A stretch of DNA of 8,662 nt from JBLNBU01 sp050260215. Its GTDB lineage: Bacteria > Pseudomonadota > Alphaproteobacteria > Rhodospirillales > Magnetospirillaceae. The position numbers and the translations under genes were made by a program. The notes under the pieces were generated by a model. It did not search any database. It saw nothing but the letters and a program-made list of their open reading frames with translations, and was not told the DNA's origin. Shown in pieces: positions 7,525 to 8,662 of this stretch (the first letter of the stretch is position 1; the number at the start of each line of letters is the position of its first letter). The stretch spans positions 1 through 8,662 of the forward strand of contig JBLNBU010000234.1 in NCBI GenBank assembly GCA_050260215.1. The letters are read 5' to 3'.

Positions 7525-8049
7525 TCAGCAGCCCAATGCCTCGGCGATGTCGCGTTCGGCCGCCAGCCAGTCGTCGTGGGCGGTGTCCGCAGGGCAGCCG
7601 GCCTCGAGCCAGCGGTAGTAGGCGCGGTCGGCGACCATCTTGCGCAGCGCCGCCTCGATCAGCGTCTGGGCCACCGCCAGTTGAACCTCGATCAGCTTCA
7701 GCACCTGGCCGCGGGTGATGCCGTTCTCGGCCGCCAGGGTCGCCGCGGTGATGTAGCCGGCGACGCGCTGGACGGTGGAAAGCACGTCCTCGGGGATGTC
7801 GCAGCCCGAGTCCAGCACCGCCTTGATGCCGATTCCGAGGTCGAAATTGGCCAGCAGGGCATCGTCCAGGCCGCCCTTGTCGAGAGCCTCGCCCAGGCGC
7901 TGGGCCGAACGGGCGAGCGCATCGGCAATCCCATGCAGCGAGCGCAGATCGGTAAGGTCGGAGATTGCCGCCATCTTGGTCGCCCGCTTGCGCGGCTGCG
8001 CAGCGGTCTTGGCGGCCGTCTTTTTTGCCGCAGTTGCCGTACGCGCCAT
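7525..8049 (-). CDS. DUF2934-containing protein with a basic Lys/Ala/Thr-rich N-terminal tail
   Basis: A 174-residue soluble protein of unknown function in three parts. Residues 1-26 are an Ala/Lys/Thr/Arg tail (KKTAAKTAA, RKRATK) like the tails of histone H1-like bacterial proteins. Residues 28-140 look mostly helical, with no family I recognise. Residues 142-168 match the short DUF2934 motif, RAYYRWLEAGCP then HDDWLAAERDI. The ATG at 8049 has a strong AGGAGG (minus strand, six bases upstream), so the start is secure. The tail suggests binding to nucleic acid or another acidic partner, an inference only. There is no signal peptide or membrane segment. It is the first gene of a probable unit with the doxX-family gene, and its upstream region carries an 8-bp inverted repeat. 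Confidence 0.85.
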   Translation of the reverse strand: MARTATAAKKTAAKTAAQPRKRATKMAAISDLTDLRSLHGIADALARSAQRLGEALDKGGLDDALLANFDLGIGIKAVLDSGCDIPEDVLSTVQRVAGYITAATLAAENGITRGQVLKLIEVQLAVAQTLIEAALRKMVADRAYYRWLEAGCPADTAHDDWLAAERDIAEALGC

Positions 8050-8396
8050 GTTGTCCCTCCTCAGTCGGTTTCCCCCTGGGGCAAGACCATATCACGTGTG
8101 GCCAGGGGGGCCTATCCTTCGGTAGCAGGGGGTGCGGCGATTCGGGTACTACGCGAATCTGTCCGGCCAAGTCGTTGAAACGGCACAATGTTTGCCGGTG
8201 CGTTTAGGACTCGTTAACTTAATGTAAGATGTGAATTGAGGATTCGCGGAGAGTCCTTGCCGACTGACTGTGAAGCCCCCAATACCGGCCCGGACGAGTC
8301 AGTAAAAACCGCTGGACATTTGGTCTTGTTCTTGAGACTGTTCAAAGTGGAATTCACCTCGGTGGTTCCCTGGTCCACCGTCTGCCCGGTTTCGCC
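8050..8396. other. Divergent intergenic region with lower GC and several inverted repeats
   Basis: This 347-base stretch has no convincing gene. Bases 8161-8340 are about 51% G+C by hand count (92 of 180), well below the flanking genes. Besides the repeat at 8072-8109 it holds GATTCG (8139-8144) / CGAATC (8154-8159), CGCGAATC (8152-8159) / GATTCGCG (8241-8248), AGGACTC (8206-8212) / GAGTCCT (8251-8257), GACTCGT (8208-8214) / ACGAGTC (8294-8300), ACTGACT (8263-8269) / AGTCAGT (8297-8303), and CGGTGG (8360-8365) / CCACCG (8375-8380) just before the lipoprotein ATG. TAAGAT (8225-8230) is a possible plus-strand -10 without a clear -35. It probably contains two divergent promoters and a long leader for the lipoprotein gene. 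Confidence 0.5.
8072..8109. promoter_or_regulatory. Inverted repeat upstream of the DUF2934 gene, possible operator
   Basis: CCCCCTGG (8072-8079) and CCAGGGGG (8102-8109) form a perfect 8-bp inverted repeat around a 22-base spacer. The spacer contains the palindrome CACGTG (8094-8099). The element lies 23-60 bases before the DUF2934 start codon, so it falls in the promoter or leader. It may be a protein-binding site or an mRNA leader stem. No convincing -35/-10 pair was found beside it. Confidence 0.35.
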
Positions 8397-8662
8397 ATGA
8401 AGGTCGTCCGCTCTCTGGTTCTCGCTCTCGGCTTCTCCGCCCTTGCCGGCTGTGCCACCCCGTGGCAGGTCGCCGAGGTGCAGGACGTCGCCACCGTCAC
8501 CGCGACCGGCGGCACCGCCTTCACCAAGGCGCTGATGGGCGAGTATCGCGATCGGGCCCGTCACGAGGCCGAGGTCGAGTACGAGTGGCGCCATGCCGTG
8601 ATCTTCGCCCGCAAGGCCCAGCGCGCTGCGGGCGGCGAGGTGGTGCAGCCCGAGGTCCTGGC
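8397..8662 (+). CDS. Lipoprotein, probably OmpA-family envelope protein, 3' end cut by the window
   Basis: The frame is open from ATG 8397 to the right edge (88 complete codons, no stop). The N-terminus is a lipoprotein signal peptide: K2 and R5, a hydrophobic stretch LVLALGFSALAGC, and the lipobox L16-A-G-C19. The residue after Cys is Ala, consistent with sorting to the outer membrane. The mature part continues with GGTAFTKALMGEYRDRA and then VIFARKAQRAAGGEVVQPE. This resembles the N-terminal linker of alphaproteobacterial OmpA/Pal-like lipoproteins that anchor the outer membrane to peptidoglycan. The OmpA domain itself would lie beyond the window, so the family is inferred and the lipoprotein nature is seen. 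No strong Shine-Dalgarno precedes the ATG, and a 6-bp stem (8360-8380) lies just upstream. A lipoprotein of another family is the main alternative. Confidence 0.75.
   Translation, partial: MKVVRSLVLALGFSALAGCATPWQVAEVQDVATVTATGGTAFTKALMGEYRDRARHEAEVEYEWRHAVIFARKAQRAAGGEVVQPEVL

Noticed and set aside
8188..8217. A nine-codon frame (MFAGAFRTR) that could be a leader peptide.
   Set aside because: There is no Shine-Dalgarno and no run of a regulatory amino acid; very short frames are expected by chance.
8213..8222. GTTAACTTAA resembling part of a CtrA box.
   Set aside because: The two TTAA units are separated by one base, not the seven of the TTAA-N7-TTAA consensus.
8313..8318. TGGACA as a -35 for the lipoprotein gene.
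   Set aside because: No acceptable -10 lies 16-18 bases downstream (GACTGT region).
1..8662. CRISPR arrays, tRNA or rRNA genes, transposases, phage or toxin-antitoxin genes.
   Set aside because: Looked for on both strands; no regularly spaced repeats, tRNA-like cloverleaf, or protein motifs of these kinds were seen.

Overview
This is a GC-rich window (hand counts near two thirds G+C in the genes) with tightly packed genes, GTG starts and a GGGCTTGACCCGG-type palindromic repeat. Together with the protein types (Mfd, a FrnE-like DsbA, a PleD/PopA-like protein, an MprF/LpiA-type membrane domain, DUF2934, an OmpA-type lipoprotein), this points to an alphaproteobacterium, most likely Rhodospirillales and perhaps near Magnetospirillum. 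The genus is an inference from protein style, not a database match.

Layout. Bases 2-3256 (+) hold nearly all of mfd, the transcription-repair coupling factor, cut by the left edge. A double-hairpin palindromic repeat (3286-3349) separates mfd from a convergent minus-strand pair. That pair is a REC-REC-GGDEF protein (4046-5356) followed after 40 bases by a FrnE-like DsbA-family oxidoreductase (3358-4005). Divergent from them across a 150-base gap is an MprF/LpiA-type membrane domain without its synthase half (5507-7066, +). Its 3' end overlaps by 53 bases the convergent doxX-family gene (7014-7475, -). doxX lies downstream of a DUF2934 gene (7525-8049, -), and a perfect 12-bp stem-loop between them includes the doxX Shine-Dalgarno. 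A 347-base divergent intergenic region with lower GC and several short inverted repeats leads to the start of a lipoprotein gene, probably OmpA-family (8397 to the right edge, +).

The genes do not form one obvious pathway. mfd is housekeeping. The MprF-like protein, the DoxX protein and the lipoprotein belong to the cell envelope. The most interesting gene is the REC-REC-GGDEF protein. Both receiver domains have lost their phospho-acceptor Asp and the GGDEF active site reads RKNEF, yet the RxxD inhibitory site is intact at the correct spacing. That pattern suggests a c-di-GMP receptor like Caulobacter PopA rather than an enzyme. Second are the synthase-less MprF domain and the hairpin over the doxX ribosome binding site. 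I found no CRISPR array, transposase, tRNA, rRNA or recognisable defence system.
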